Assembly: GCA_020426345.1 (NCBI GenBank)
Contig: JAGQQE010000011.1
Span: forward strand, 1 to 43,031
Direction of reading: 5' to 3'
Length of the DNA: 43,031 nucleotides
Source: Planctomycetaceae bacterium
GTDB lineage: Bacteria; Planctomycetota; Planctomycetia; Planctomycetales; Planctomycetaceae
The position numbers and the translations under genes were made by a program. Positions 1 to 9,092 of the stretch are shown piece by piece. The first letter of the stretch is position 1. The number at the start of each line of letters is the position of its first letter. The notes below the pieces were generated by a model. The model saw only the letters and a list, made by a program, of their open reading frames with translations, was not told the DNA's origin and searched no databases.

Positions 1-281
1 GTATCCGGAAATAGCGCATGTTTGACATGATTTCGGAAGGAAATGGGGCGGGGACAGCATCGTCAGCCTGCAAAGGGTATCGGCGAAGCCATGAGATGCA
101 AGAATCGAGTCCCCAGGCCTCCGGCAAAGAACGGATCCGGCGAGGTACGAGTCCGGAGCAGATGAACGACGGAAGCGGAGACTCTCGGGTCACCAGGGTG
201 ACCGTGAGTTGCCTGAAGTCATTGCCGAATCGTGGGGAACATTCGCCAGAAACATGGTCGAATGCGTTTTTTCCGGGTTGG
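1..281. other. Gene-free left edge
   Basis: No convincing coding sequence is visible here. The open frames that cross this stretch run antisense into the decarboxylase gene and lack recognisable protein features. The only structure seen is a short inverted repeat, listed separately. A gene further left may end or begin outside the window. Confidence 0.5.
188..203. repeat. Short inverted repeat downstream of decarboxylase
   Basis: GGTCACC (188-194) and GGTGACC (197-203) form a perfect 7-bp inverted repeat around a 2-nt spacer, with CTC/GAG just outside also able to pair. It lies about 80 nt after the decarboxylase stop codon. There is no T-run, so it could be an operator or a weak terminator; the loop is too tight for a standard terminator hairpin. 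Confidence 0.3.
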
Positions 282-1802
282 CTATCGCGCCCGTTCACGG
301 AGATGGTTGGCAGAACATTGCCGCAATTCATTCAGCAGTTCAACCAGATCAACATGGGTTGTCATGGGATTCATAATGACCGCTCGAAGTACGACCCGGC
401 CATCCAGTTGGGTCTGCACGATATAGAATCGCCCGGACTTCATGAGTTCACTTCGAATCGTGTTTTGAAAACGGTCTTGTTCTTCAGCCGGCGCTGTGTT
501 CAGGAAGGGAGGCAGATGTCGAAAGACGACAATGTTGCATTCAGGATCGTTCAGGAGTTCGAAGTCCGGAGCTGCTCGCAATAGCTCCGCGAGCTGTCCT
601 GCAATTCCAATTGTCTGGTCGACCAGAGATTCAAACACCTGGTCGCCAAGCATCGTCCACAAACCCCAGAGTCCGAAACCGTTGGCTCTTTTTGTGCATT
701 CCAGGGTTCGCATGCCGGTATCAAAATCGGCCATTTGTGACGATGACGTATCGAACAAATACGGAGCGATCTGTCGAAATGTTTCATATCGGACATCCCG
801 ATTCCTGAAGAGCACGGCAGCACACAGTGCCGGAACGAACAGCATCTTATGGGCGTCCCAGACCACGCTGTCTGCACGATGGATTCCTGCCAGCTTGTGG
901 CGATGGATGTCACTCATCATCAGCGAGCCACCGTGAGCGGCATCAACGTGCAGCCAGACCTGATGTCGCTCACAAACATCAGCGATTTCATCCAGCGGAT
1001 CGAAGGCGCCGATGGGTGTCGCACAGGCGCACGCACAGACAGCAATGATTCGACGGCCGCGTTCCTTCTCTCTGACCAGAACAGAATCCAGGCAGTCAGG
1101 ACGCATACGACGACGTTCATCCAGATCAACGCGAACAACCTGTTGGCTTCCCAGCCCAAGAATTCCTGCTGCACGAGTCACGCTGTAATGCGCATCGCTT
1201 TGTGCGACCAGCACGGCATCCTGAGGCACACCGGACTCCCAGGAGCCAGGAATCGCAATATTGCGCGCCGTCAGCAGGGCCGTCAGATTTGCCAGCGACC
1301 CACCGTGCGTCAGCACACCGCTGCATTCGTCAGACTTCCAGCCGATTTTTTCCCCCAGCATCCGGATCAGGCTCAATTCCACGGCCGTTGCCCATGGCCC
1401 GATTTCGAAGACCCCCGTGACCTGATTCGTGACGGATGCGATGGCATCAAACAGTCCTGCCAACGGGACAGATGCGGGGACCTGATGCCCAATATAGTGC
1501 GGATGATGGAGGTTATGCCCCGAACTTAAAATCTGATCCATCACATCACCAAAGCGCCGCAGAAGCGCTTCTGTCGTCAGATCATCTTTGCATGTGCGAG
1601 TGCTCTCGCTGTTTTCAGCCAACAGTGACCGACCAGCCTGAAGCAGAGCAGTGGTCGGCTCCTGCCATTTCATCACGGGCCGATCAGAGGCCATGACAGA
1701 CCGAAGATGCTCGGCCAGTTTCTGTTGCCAGATCATGGACGCATCGTGAAAGACGTCAGCAGAATATGCTGCACGAATGAAGGCCGGAATCTCTGAGTTC
1801 AT
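282..1802 (-). CDS. PLP-dependent decarboxylase (group II, aromatic/glutamate decarboxylase-like)
   Basis: A 506-residue member of the fold-type I pyridoxal-phosphate decarboxylases, which remove the alpha-carboxyl of an amino acid to give an amine. Visible marks are the cofactor-phosphate segment THGGSLANLTAL (about 165-176), HVDAAHGG (Asp about 287, which pairs with the pyridine nitrogen) and the Schiff-base lysine in WDAHKMLF (Lys about 319). Length fits the family. The ATG at 1802 (MNSEIPAF) is preferred; the frame extends 27 residues further upstream, but these do not look like decarboxylase sequence. The substrate (tyrosine, tryptophan, DOPA, glutamate or diaminobutyrate) cannot be told from the sequence. 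It lies 105 nt after the sulfatase on the same strand and may be co-transcribed with it. Confidence 0.88.
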   Translation of the reverse strand: MNSEIPAFIRAAYSADVFHDASMIWQQKLAEHLRSVMASDRPVMKWQEPTTALLQAGRSLLAENSESTRTCKDDLTTEALLRRFGDVMDQILSSGHNLHHPHYIGHQVPASVPLAGLFDAIASVTNQVTGVFEIGPWATAVELSLIRMLGEKIGWKSDECSGVLTHGGSLANLTALLTARNIAIPGSWESGVPQDAVLVAQSDAHYSVTRAAGILGLGSQQVVRVDLDERRRMRPDCLDSVLVREKERGRRIIAVCACACATPIGAFDPLDEIADVCERHQVWLHVDAAHGGSLMMSDIHRHKLAGIHRADSVVWDAHKMLFVPALCAAVLFRNRDVRYETFRQIAPYLFDTSSSQMADFDTGMRTLECTKRANGFGLWGLWTMLGDQVFESLVDQTIGIAGQLAELLRAAPDFELLNDPECNIVVFRHLPPFLNTAPAEEQDRFQNTIRSELMKSGRFYIVQTQLDGRVVLRAVIMNPMTTHVDLVELLNELRQCSANHLRERAR

Positions 1803-1907
1803 GGGCTGGACTTGTGAGACAAATGTCCTCGAATTCCCGTGGCGAACGCAATGACAAAGGTTGGCACGTATTCCTCGTTCCATTCCGCATGCGAAATGTC
1901 AGAGGCA

Positions 1908-3416
1908 TTAGTCTCGCGGGCGTTTCTTTGGGATCTGGTTGTTGTTTGCTTTTCCGCCGTAGTAGGGTGCTTTGTCCCAGCGATTATCGTGTGGGTTTCT
2001 GCTTCTGGGGTCAGCGGTTTGGTTCATCCATTCCTCGAGACGGCCGGAAAGTTGGCGCCGAACGTCAGACAGGTCCGGCTGATCGATGACGTTGATGGTC
2101 TGGTCGGGGTCAATCCGAAGATCGTAAAGTTCTTCTGACGGCCGCTTTGAAAAATTCATTGTGAAGAATGGCCGGATTGCAGGTTCGTGCTGATGTTGAA
2201 GAATGAACTGCTTGGTCCACGTGAAGTCAACATCGCCGTAGTCGCCCACCGAATGATAGACCTCGGGATCTCCCGCGGGCCAAAGTTCCGGCTCGAAGTT
2301 TCGGACGAACAGGAAATCCCGGGTGCGGAGTGCGCGGACGGGATATGAGCGGTCGCCGCGACGAACATTGGCGTGTCGTTCTCGCGACAGGAAAACGTAA
2401 TCGCGCACCTGGCGATGGGGGTCCTGCTGCATCGCGGGCAAAAGGCTGTGGCCTGTGCACTGGTTCCCGGGTTTAAGCCCTGCCAGTTCCATGAATGTGG
2501 GGGCGAAGTCATCAAAGTTGACAAAGTCCTGCGTGCGAATGCCTTCTTCAATTTTGCCAGGCCAGCTCATCACCAGCGGCACGCGTGTACCCGCATCGTA
2601 AATATGAGCAAGTCCGTGCGGCATCTGCCAGCCATTGTCGCCCGTCATGATGACCAGTGTATTTGAGAGTCGACCCGCCCGTTCGAATTGTTCCAGAATC
2701 TGCGCGCACTCCTGGTCGAACAGCTGAACTTCACACAAATAGTCACAAATGTTGTCCCGAACCAGGGGCACATCGGGCAGATATTGAGGAACACGAACAT
2801 CCTTCGGATTCATCTCTGCCTTCATCTGTTCGCCGTCCTGCCACGGAATATGGGGGTTCCGGCTGCTGTACCAGTAGAAGAAGGGTTGATCAGACGGCAA
2901 CGCGTTCAGGAATGCTTCTGCATCGGCATATTTTTCGCCCGCTGGATTTCTGGTACGCCCGCTTTCTTCAATGCGTCCTGGCGCCCATCCTTTTCCCGAG
3001 AAGCCAACGTGGTACCCAGCCTTTTCCAGTGCTTCGGGAAACACTTCAATCTCTGCAGGAAACCTCCCGTGCAGATTTGCGGCATCATCCAGTCGGTGGA
3101 TTGTCTGACCAGTCAGAAAGGCGGCTCGTGCCGGGGCACAGGACGGACAAAGACAGAAGGCGTTATCAAACACGACTCCATTGGAAGCCAGATGATCGAA
3201 GGTGGGGGTCCGAACAACGGAGTCACCAAGCGCACTGGCATGAGGCCATGCCCAGTTGTCAGCCATCATCACCAGAACACAGGGGCGATCCTGAGACTGG
3301 TTGACATGTACGTTCGGACTTCCTGCGATTGCGGTTGGTCCATTCGTTACCAGCATGCAAAGCGCGAGCACCAGAGGTGCTCGAAAACAACGTCGCGATT
3401 CCTGTGCAACATTCAT
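1908..3416 (-). CDS. Secreted sulfatase (arylsulfatase / heparan-sulfamidase type)
   Basis: A 502-residue enzyme of the alkaline-phosphatase superfamily that hydrolyses sulfate esters or sulfamates, probably of algal or animal polysaccharides. A hydrophobic signal segment (about 12-31) predicts export. The activation motif is CAPARAAFLTG with Cys93, the residue turned into formylglycine by a formylglycine-generating enzyme; Arg97 is at the expected +4 position. The first metal site reads ADNWAWPHA (Asp53-Asn54) instead of the commoner Asp-Asp pair, and a second site is TGDNGWQMPHG. Later segments (HSLLPAMQ, EELYDLRIDP) are typical of the family. It is 42 nt downstream of the unknown gene and upstream of the decarboxylase, so a three-gene operon is possible. 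No clear Shine-Dalgarno sequence precedes the ATG. Confidence 0.93.
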   Translation of the reverse strand: MNVAQESRRCFRAPLVLALCMLVTNGPTAIAGSPNVHVNQSQDRPCVLVMMADNWAWPHASALGDSVVRTPTFDHLASNGVVFDNAFCLCPSCAPARAAFLTGQTIHRLDDAANLHGRFPAEIEVFPEALEKAGYHVGFSGKGWAPGRIEESGRTRNPAGEKYADAEAFLNALPSDQPFFYWYSSRNPHIPWQDGEQMKAEMNPKDVRVPQYLPDVPLVRDNICDYLCEVQLFDQECAQILEQFERAGRLSNTLVIMTGDNGWQMPHGLAHIYDAGTRVPLVMSWPGKIEEGIRTQDFVNFDDFAPTFMELAGLKPGNQCTGHSLLPAMQQDPHRQVRDYVFLSRERHANVRRGDRSYPVRALRTRDFLFVRNFEPELWPAGDPEVYHSVGDYGDVDFTWTKQFILQHQHEPAIRPFFTMNFSKRPSEELYDLRIDPDQTINVIDQPDLSDVRRQLSGRLEEWMNQTADPRSRNPHDNRWDKAPYYGGKANNNQIPKKRPRD

Positions 3417-3458
3417 GATGATTCATTCTAAGCCGGTGCCGGGAAGTGGGTCACCACA

Positions 3459-4259
3459 TCAGGGATTGTGAACCTGTTGCAGGCACAGTGTGTGGAATTC
3501 GCTGTACCGACGAAACTCTTCATGCGACCGAAACTCAGTGGTCAGGGCCTGTGTTTTTTCCAGGAACGCCAGTGTGGACGGTGTGGCCCAGCCTCCTGGT
3601 ACACGATCAATCAGTTCCCGGATGAGTTCGCGGAAGTTAGCCACCGAAGATGGATGAATTCGGTCACCCAGGGCCTCGTAGTTCATTTCATCGCTCGCGA
3701 GAAATAACCCCGGCAGTCCATCTTTAAGAACCAGGAATGCCTCCGGACGATTCCGATGGCCAACCTTCGTCCCCTGATTCCACGATCGGTGTGAACTTCC
3801 CTGAGCCAGGAAGGGGGACGCGCGACGATGCAGAGGAGCGCTGGATGACGTGATGCCAACACTGATCATTGCTATCTGATCCCACGCCGTGAACTGGACA
3901 TGCTCGTTGGCATCGATCGCTTCAAGGCCATCGCTGGTGAATCGCAGGTGATGCACCTGCTGGGAATGAACAAGGTCCGGAAGCTGGTCACAGCAAATGG
4001 CCTGAGCTTTGATATTCTGTCGCGTAAGATCGTCCGCAACCTGTGCCGCCGCCGCTTCTGAATAGGCATACGGAACAATCCCCGGCATCAGATGCGATTG
4101 CAGTCGCGCTGTTGCGCGATCCATTCCCGGCAGTTTCATGAACGCTTCTTCGAGAACAGAAGCCTCTTCGGGCTGAGAAAACACAACCAGGCGGTAGTCA
4201 GTTTCGCTGTCCTGCAGATCGTTTTCCGGATGCATTGATTCGGGCGTGTCATTTGTCAT
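3459..4259 (-). CDS. Conserved-looking protein of unknown function
   Basis: A 266-residue soluble protein that I do not recognise. The ATG at 4259 (MTNDTPES) is chosen because AGGAG lies about 7 nt upstream; the frame could extend 18 residues further. The N-terminal half (YRLVVFSQPEEASVLEEAF ... DLTRQNIKAQA) has the alternating pattern of an alpha/beta domain of the kind that handles pairwise values. The middle, roughly HHLRFTSDGLEAIDANEHVQF followed by WDQIAMISVG, resembles a small beta-rich segment. There is no signal peptide or membrane segment. It is the first gene of the possible operon with the sulfatase. Confidence 0.7.
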   Translation of the reverse strand: MTNDTPESMHPENDLQDSETDYRLVVFSQPEEASVLEEAFMKLPGMDRATARLQSHLMPGIVPYAYSEAAAAQVADDLTRQNIKAQAICCDQLPDLVHSQQVHHLRFTSDGLEAIDANEHVQFTAWDQIAMISVGITSSSAPLHRRASPFLAQGSSHRSWNQGTKVGHRNRPEAFLVLKDGLPGLFLASDEMNYEALGDRIHPSSVANFRELIRELIDRVPGGWATPSTLAFLEKTQALTTEFRSHEEFRRYSEFHTLCLQQVHNP

Positions 4260-4563
4260 TTGGACGCTCCTGCCTTGATACGAGACGCAGCCGGAGGCAG
4301 CACAACTGCTCACAAGCCAGACCCGGTTTGATTCGAAACAACTGCCGTGTCAGATCTGAAAGCGATATCTCGGTACCCGCCAGGTGCCGCCATGACTGTT
4401 GCTAATGACGCATCTGGCTGGGCGAGTTTCGCTGTCCTCCCCATCTTTGTTCTGACCGTGCTCCAGTATGACAGGAGCGCCGCATCAGTATCAATCCACA
4501 GGGTGACTGGAGGGCCTTCTTCCCGTTTCATATCCGGCAACGCACATGCAGAAGGCGGGAGTC
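4260..4563. other. Intergenic region without a supported gene
   Basis: About 300 nt between two same-strand genes. Short open frames occur on both strands (for example minus 4310-4540), but none has a ribosome site, family resemblance or compositional support. It probably contains the promoter for the unknown gene-sulfatase-decarboxylase run; I cannot point to a convincing -35/-10 pair. Confidence 0.45.
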
Positions 4564-5790
4564 TTACGGAACAGAAGCGTGCCCGCAGAAGTGCAATGCG
4601 GCCTCGGTTGCCATTCTCATGACAACGTCCCGATCTGACTGCGAGGTTCGTCCGGGAATCTTCAGACTGTAAGACCGGATCCCGTGAATCCAGCGCTGGC
4701 GAATTGACGAGAGGCCGTGAATTGCCCCGACAAACGCACCGACGATGGCCGCAATGGTGTCATTGTCCTTGGTGTCATTCACGGCGGTAATGATCGCGGA
4801 TTCGAAACTGTCGGCATGACACATCATCGTGTACAGAACCGCTGGCACAGTTTGCAGCGAATCCGCACGCGAGCCGAAGCCATCCAGTGAACAGGCATCC
4901 CGGAGCGGGACACCGTCCACGAAGGCTTTCCGGACACGCTGGTCGATGAAATCACACAGCGTACCACGAAAGCCATCGTACCAGAGCGGCACAGGATCCG
5001 TGTTCAGCGGGTCCGGCAGCGGATGCGTTTCGAGGTCGCCGGCAATGCGCAGGTATTCGTCAATCCACCACATGGGCGAAGGCGTTTCATGTTGCGGCAT
5101 TGCAAGAACCTTCCAAAGCAGGTGAGTCATTGCGACAACAGAAGACAACGTTACCGTATTGCCATGGGTTGCCAGGCTCGACAGAACGGCGTCAGCCCAG
5201 AGTTGCTTTGAGGGCGTCTTGAGCCACGGGAGGACAATGGGCGAAAACCTCATCAATGCCCCGTTTCCGCGGCCTTCTTCGGCGGGATCGCCCACGCATT
5301 CATGCACCAGTGGCAATCCGGTTCTCATGCGGCGCTGGTGCCGTGTCAGTGAAGCCGAGGTGTTGCGGCCCATTCCGACGATGTCGTCATGCCGATCGAC
5401 GAAGCAGCCTACGACGTCTTCAAAATCGAACCGCCCGCGGTGCAGAATTCGATCCAGCGTCCAGTAAGTCATTTGAGTATCATCAGAGATGCGGCCGGAC
5501 CGAACTCCCGGAACGGTCAGATGATCGGCAATCGTTCCGTATTTCTCATGTCGTGATTCCGGACTGAACTGCCATTCGGTGCAATGCCCCAGCGCATCGC
5601 CCACAGCGACACCGACCAGCATTCCTTCGATTCGGAAATCTGCGAGCAGACCTTTGGTGTCCACCGTGTCAGGACACATGTCGAACACACGCCCCCTGCG
5701 CAGTGCCACCTGGCCCTGATTGAACAGATCTTCCAGCATGATGCTGCCGTCCGGTTCATCGTCGAATAATGATCGAGCATATTGAGGCAT
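4564..5790 (-). CDS. ADP-ribosylglycohydrolase family protein
   Basis: A 408-residue member of the ADP-ribosyl-glycohydrolase (DraG/ARH) family, which uses two metal ions to remove ADP-ribose from modified proteins, nucleic acids or small molecules. The family core starts near residue 55 (GMLVGVAVGDALG). The first metal motif is SDDTQMT (Asp103-Asp104-Thr105) and the second is NDTKDNDTIAAIVGA (Asp342, Asp344, Thr345); GNGALMRFSP is a further family signature. Residues 1-50 precede the core and are not typical of minimal family members. No ADP-ribosyltransferase is visible nearby, so the target is unknown. The gene is divergent from the DUF1501 gene. Confidence 0.88.
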   Translation of the reverse strand: MPQYARSLFDDEPDGSIMLEDLFNQGQVALRRGRVFDMCPDTVDTKGLLADFRIEGMLVGVAVGDALGHCTEWQFSPESRHEKYGTIADHLTVPGVRSGRISDDTQMTYWTLDRILHRGRFDFEDVVGCFVDRHDDIVGMGRNTSASLTRHQRRMRTGLPLVHECVGDPAEEGRGNGALMRFSPIVLPWLKTPSKQLWADAVLSSLATHGNTVTLSSVVAMTHLLWKVLAMPQHETPSPMWWIDEYLRIAGDLETHPLPDPLNTDPVPLWYDGFRGTLCDFIDQRVRKAFVDGVPLRDACSLDGFGSRADSLQTVPAVLYTMMCHADSFESAIITAVNDTKDNDTIAAIVGAFVGAIHGLSSIRQRWIHGIRSYSLKIPGRTSQSDRDVVMRMATEAALHFCGHASVP

Positions 5791-6135
5791 CGCGTAAACG
5801 CCCGAAAGACAGATGAATTGGAGACGAAATGGGGGCCCAAAAAAATCAGGCAGAGAAAAGTGGCGTTCGGTCGGATGACGGAATCCGCGGGCCGATTTCT
5901 TTGCAGAACCGGATTCGCACAGAACGTGATCCGTGGGCAGTTTGGTATTCGGGAATCATCGCACGGCGGCTAAACGAACTGCAAGCGAGCCGTCTGAACA
6001 GCGTTCGAGCCGGGGCGAAACCCCGAACACGGGTGCCTGAGTCATTGTCTCAGCGCCCCTGACCGCGGTAGAATACGGGTCTTCGGTTCCGGAAATCGGC
6101 CATTCAGGTCGTTTACCTCCAAAAATCTGCCCTCC
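5791..6135. promoter_or_regulatory. Divergent intergenic region with hairpins
   Basis: This 345-nt stretch separates two divergently read genes and must hold both promoters. Inverted repeats are CGGGG/CCCCG around CGAAA (6011-6025) and CTGAG/CTCAG around a 7-nt loop (6037-6053) inside a longer imperfect hairpin (about 6031-6059). The hairpins lie 80-125 nt before the DUF1501 start, where they could act in a 5' leader or as binding sites. Short open frames here have no support. Confidence 0.35.
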
Positions 6136-7632
6136 ATGATTACCGCCATGCCCAATCCCATCGCAGAACTACAGTCATCCATGACGCGTCGAGACCTCCT
6201 GGCCAACTCCGGGCGGCCTTTGGGCGCGGCAGCTCTGGCATGGCTGGCTGGCACGTCTCCGGCGTTGAAAGCGAATACGTTCACTGATACGGCAGCTCAG
6301 CAGACTCTGCAAACCGAAGTTCAACGACATCTGCCTCATTTTGCTCCAAAGGCAAAGCGTGTTATCTACCTGTTCATGTGCGGTGGTCCATCGCACATTG
6401 ACACCTGGGACTACAAACCGGAACTGCGGGCCATTCACGGAACAGAGCTTCCGGACTTCATCCGCAACGGTCAGCGCATTACCACGATGACGTCGGGGCA
6501 AACATCCTTTCCCTGCGTAGCACCCATGTTCAAATTCAGCCGACACGGACAAAACGGCACATGGGTCAGTGAGATTCTTCCGCAGACGGCCAGGTTGGTG
6601 GACGACATCGCACTCGTGAAATCGGTGCACACAGAAGCCATTAACCACGACCCGGCGATTACCTACATCAACACAGGTTTCCAGCAACCCGGCAAGGCCA
6701 GTATGGGCGCGTGGATCAGCTACGGGCTAGGCAGCCCCAACAGAAATCTGCCGTCTTATATTGTGATGATTTCGCGCGGGCCGGGACAGAAGCAGGCTTT
6801 GTACAGTCGACTGTGGGGCAGTGGATTTCTTCCCTCACAGCATCAGGGTGTTGCACTTCGCGCTGGCGCGAGTCCGGTGTTGTACCTGAACAATCCGGAC
6901 GGTATCGACAAGCCAACACGCCGCCGAATGCTCGACCATATCGCAGCCATCAACCAGGAAACTTATGACCAGGTGGGTGACCCGGAAACACTGGCACGTA
7001 TTGCGCAGTACGAGATGGCTTTCCGGATGCAGACATCGGTGCCAGGTCTGATGGATCTCAGCACAGAATCCCAGGCATCGATGGAACTTTATGGCAAGGA
7101 TGTCGAAACACCCGGATCGTTTGCCCGCAACTGCCTGATTGCCCGCCGGTTGTCGGAACAGGGCGTGCCGTTTGTTCAGCTGTTCCATCGCGGATGGGAC
7201 CAGCATGGAAGTCTGCCGAGCCTGATTCGTGGTCAGTGTGATTCGATCGATCACGCAGTCTACGGGCTTATCACGGACTTGAAGCTTCGCGGGATGTTTG
7301 ACGATACGCTTGTCGTCTGGGGTGGGGAATTTGGCCGCACCATCTATTCGCAGGGCCAGTTGACCGCTGACAACCACGGTCGCGACCATCATGGCCGTTG
7401 TTTTACGATGTGGATGGCGGGTGCCGGAGTCAAGCGGGGCTTTGAATTCGGGAAAACCGACGACTACTGCTACAACATCGTCGAAAACCCGGTTCACATT
7501 CGGGACATGAATGCAACAATCCTTCATCAACTGGGCATCGACCACAATCGACTGACGTTTCGTTACCAGGGTCTCGACCAGAAACTAACAGGCGCCGAAC
7601 CCGCCCATGTTGTGAAGGAAATTCTGAGCTAG
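6136..7632 (+). CDS. DUF1501 protein, Tat-exported
   Basis: A 498-residue DUF1501 protein, a family very common in planctomycetes and related in fold to sulfatases and alkaline phosphatases; its reaction is not established. The N-terminus carries a twin-arginine signal ([12 protein letters not shown] followed by the hydrophobic [16 protein letters not shown]), implying folded export. Family marks are [52 protein letters not shown] and a C-terminal [24 protein letters not shown]1501 genes usually sit directly after a DUF1549/DUF1553 cytochrome-type gene; none is present here. ATG codons at 6136 and 6148 are both possible starts. Confidence 0.93.
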   Translation: MITAMPNPIAELQSSMTRRDLLANSGRPLGAAALAWLAGTSPALKANTFTDTAAQQTLQTEVQRHLPHFAPKAKRVIYLFMCGGPSHIDTWDYKPELRAIHGTELPDFIRNGQRITTMTSGQTSFPCVAPMFKFSRHGQNGTWVSEILPQTARLVDDIALVKSVHTEAINHDPAITYINTGFQQPGKASMGAWISYGLGSPNRNLPSYIVMISRGPGQKQALYSRLWGSGFLPSQHQGVALRAGASPVLYLNNPDGIDKPTRRRMLDHIAAINQETYDQVGDPETLARIAQYEMAFRMQTSVPGLMDLSTESQASMELYGKDVETPGSFARNCLIARRLSEQGVPFVQLFHRGWDQHGSLPSLIRGQCDSIDHAVYGLITDLKLRGMFDDTLVVWGGEFGRTIYSQGQLTADNHGRDHHGRCFTMWMAGAGVKRGFEFGKTDDYCYNIVENPVHIRDMNATILHQLGIDHNRLTFRYQGLDQKLTGAEPAHVVKEILS

Positions 7633-7820
7633 AATCCTGTCTCGCTCAGTCATGGAATTCAGCCCCGGCGAAATGCGGTGCTGTCGCCATGAGGCAGATC
7701 AAAGTCTTTACCCCGGAGACAAAGGATCGCGACCAGGCAACCCCCTGAACCTGATGGCAAGGCACAATGTTTGGCCTTGTGTAGGGAGACTTAACCCGCT
7801 GCGGAAGCAGGCGTCCAACT
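7633..7820. other. Spacer between DUF1501 gene and sbcD
   Basis: 188 nt without a gene. Overlapping inverted repeats AAGGC/GCCTT (7759-7763 and 7774-7778) and CACAA/TTGTG (7763-7767 and 7777-7781) could fold into alternative small hairpins about 40 nt before sbcD. No T-run follows, so terminator function is doubtful. Confidence 0.3.
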
Positions 7821-9092
7821 ATGCTGACTGTTTTTCACACCGCCGACTGGCACCTGGGTCAGTCGTTCTTTGGCTTTGATCGCGACTACGAACATCAGCA
7901 GTTTCTGGAATGGCTGTTGAAGACGCTGGATCAACATCGTCCCGATGCGCTGATTATCTCGGGTGATGTGTTCGATACCGTGAATCCCTCGGCACTGGCT
8001 CAGCGTCGCTACTACGATTTTCTGGCAACCGTTTCCACCAGTCTGCCCGCGATGCAGATTGTGATTACAGCCGGCAATCACGATTCGGCCGCGCGGCTGG
8101 AATCACCATCCTCACTTCTTGAATCGCTGAACATCCGCGTGGTCGGTACGGTCAGCCGCAATGAGAACGACGAGATCGACATCCACAAGTTCCTGGTGCC
8201 GATTGTCAGTCCGACAGGGATCACTCAGGCAATTGTCCTGGCAATCCCGTTTCTCCGGCCGTCCGATGTACCGCTGCTTCTGGAGGCTGAGGATCCGTAT
8301 CTGGATGGTGTCAAAGAATTGTACCGGCGAACTACGGATGCCGCTGTCGTGATGGCGGAGCGCATCGGCGAACAGGTTGGCGGACAAATTCCGATTATCG
8401 CCATGGGACACTGCCACGTGATGGGCGGAATCGAATCACGGGACTCCGAGCGACGGATTGTCATCGGTGGATCGGAGGCTGTCAGTCCCGGCATGTTTCC
8501 TGCTGAAATCGCTTACGTTGCACTGGGGCACCTGCATAAGGCGCAGCAGTTCAGGCAGAATCGAATTCGTTACTGCGGAAGTCCGCTTCCACTGTCTTTT
8601 GCTGAATCAGGCTACCAACATAGTCTGTGCCGGGTCTGTTTCGAAGGATGCCGGGTATCCACGGTTGAAGAGATTCCCGTCCCACGGACCATTCCGCTGC
8701 TGTCTGTTCCAGCGAAAGGTGCTGTGCCGGTTGATGGTCTTGTCGACGAACTGGCGACCCTGACACTGGAGAATGACCTTCCGCCGGAGCGATACCCCTT
8801 TCTGGAATTGCGAATTCTTGATCAGGGCCCGGACCCATCGCGCCGAGTCAGGATTGAGGATGCGGTGGAAAATCTGCCGGTTCGTCTGGCATCCATCAAA
8901 CTTGAGACCATGGCCAGATCGGCATCCTTTGATGAGGAAATGCTGGCCAGCGGTCTGGCGGACCTGCATTCCATTAATCCCGAAGAAATTCTGACAAACG
9001 CTTTTCGAGAGAAATATCAGGCCGACCCGGATCAGGCGCTGCTTCAGGCATTTCGCGAAATCGTCATGCAGCAGGAGACTGCTGAGGCATGA
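7821..9092 (+). CDS. sbcD: SbcCD nuclease subunit D (Mre11-type exonuclease)
   Basis: A 423-residue calcineurin-like phosphoesterase, the nuclease half of the SbcCD (Mre11-Rad50) complex that opens hairpins and processes double-strand breaks and protein-blocked ends. The metal-binding motifs are in order: TADWHLG (Asp9, His11), SGDVFDT (48-54), TAGNHDSAARL (GNHD about 85-88), MGHCHVMGG and ALGHLHKAQ. The C-terminal third fits the SbcD cap domain. The last codons overlap sbcC by 4 nt (ATGA), so the two proteins are translationally coupled. Confidence 0.96.
   Translation: MLTVFHTADWHLGQSFFGFDRDYEHQQFLEWLLKTLDQHRPDALIISGDVFDTVNPSALAQRRYYDFLATVSTSLPAMQIVITAGNHDSAARLESPSSLLESLNIRVVGTVSRNENDEIDIHKFLVPIVSPTGITQAIVLAIPFLRPSDVPLLLEAEDPYLDGVKELYRRTTDAAVVMAERIGEQVGGQIPIIAMGHCHVMGGIESRDSERRIVIGGSEAVSPGMFPAEIAYVALGHLHKAQQFRQNRIRYCGSPLPLSFAESGYQHSLCRVCFEGCRVSTVEEIPVPRTIPLLSVPAKGAVPVDGLVDELATLTLENDLPPERYPFLELRILDQGPDPSRRVRIEDAVENLPVRLASIKLETMARSASFDEEMLASGLADLHSINPEEILTNAFREKYQADPDQALLQAFREIVMQQETAEA

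Noticed and set aside
18-584. 188-codon open frame on the plus strand at the left edge
   Set aside because: It overlaps the 3' end of the decarboxylase antisense and its product has no recognisable family features.
4310-4540. 76-codon open frame on the minus strand between the unknown gene and the ADP-ribosylglycohydrolase
   Set aside because: It starts at TTG, lacks a ribosome site and resembles no family; it overlaps an equally plausible frame on the other strand.
5782-5973. Short plus-strand frames in the divergent gap before the DUF1501 gene
   Set aside because: They overlap the 5' end or promoter area of the ADP-ribosylglycohydrolase and show no coding character.
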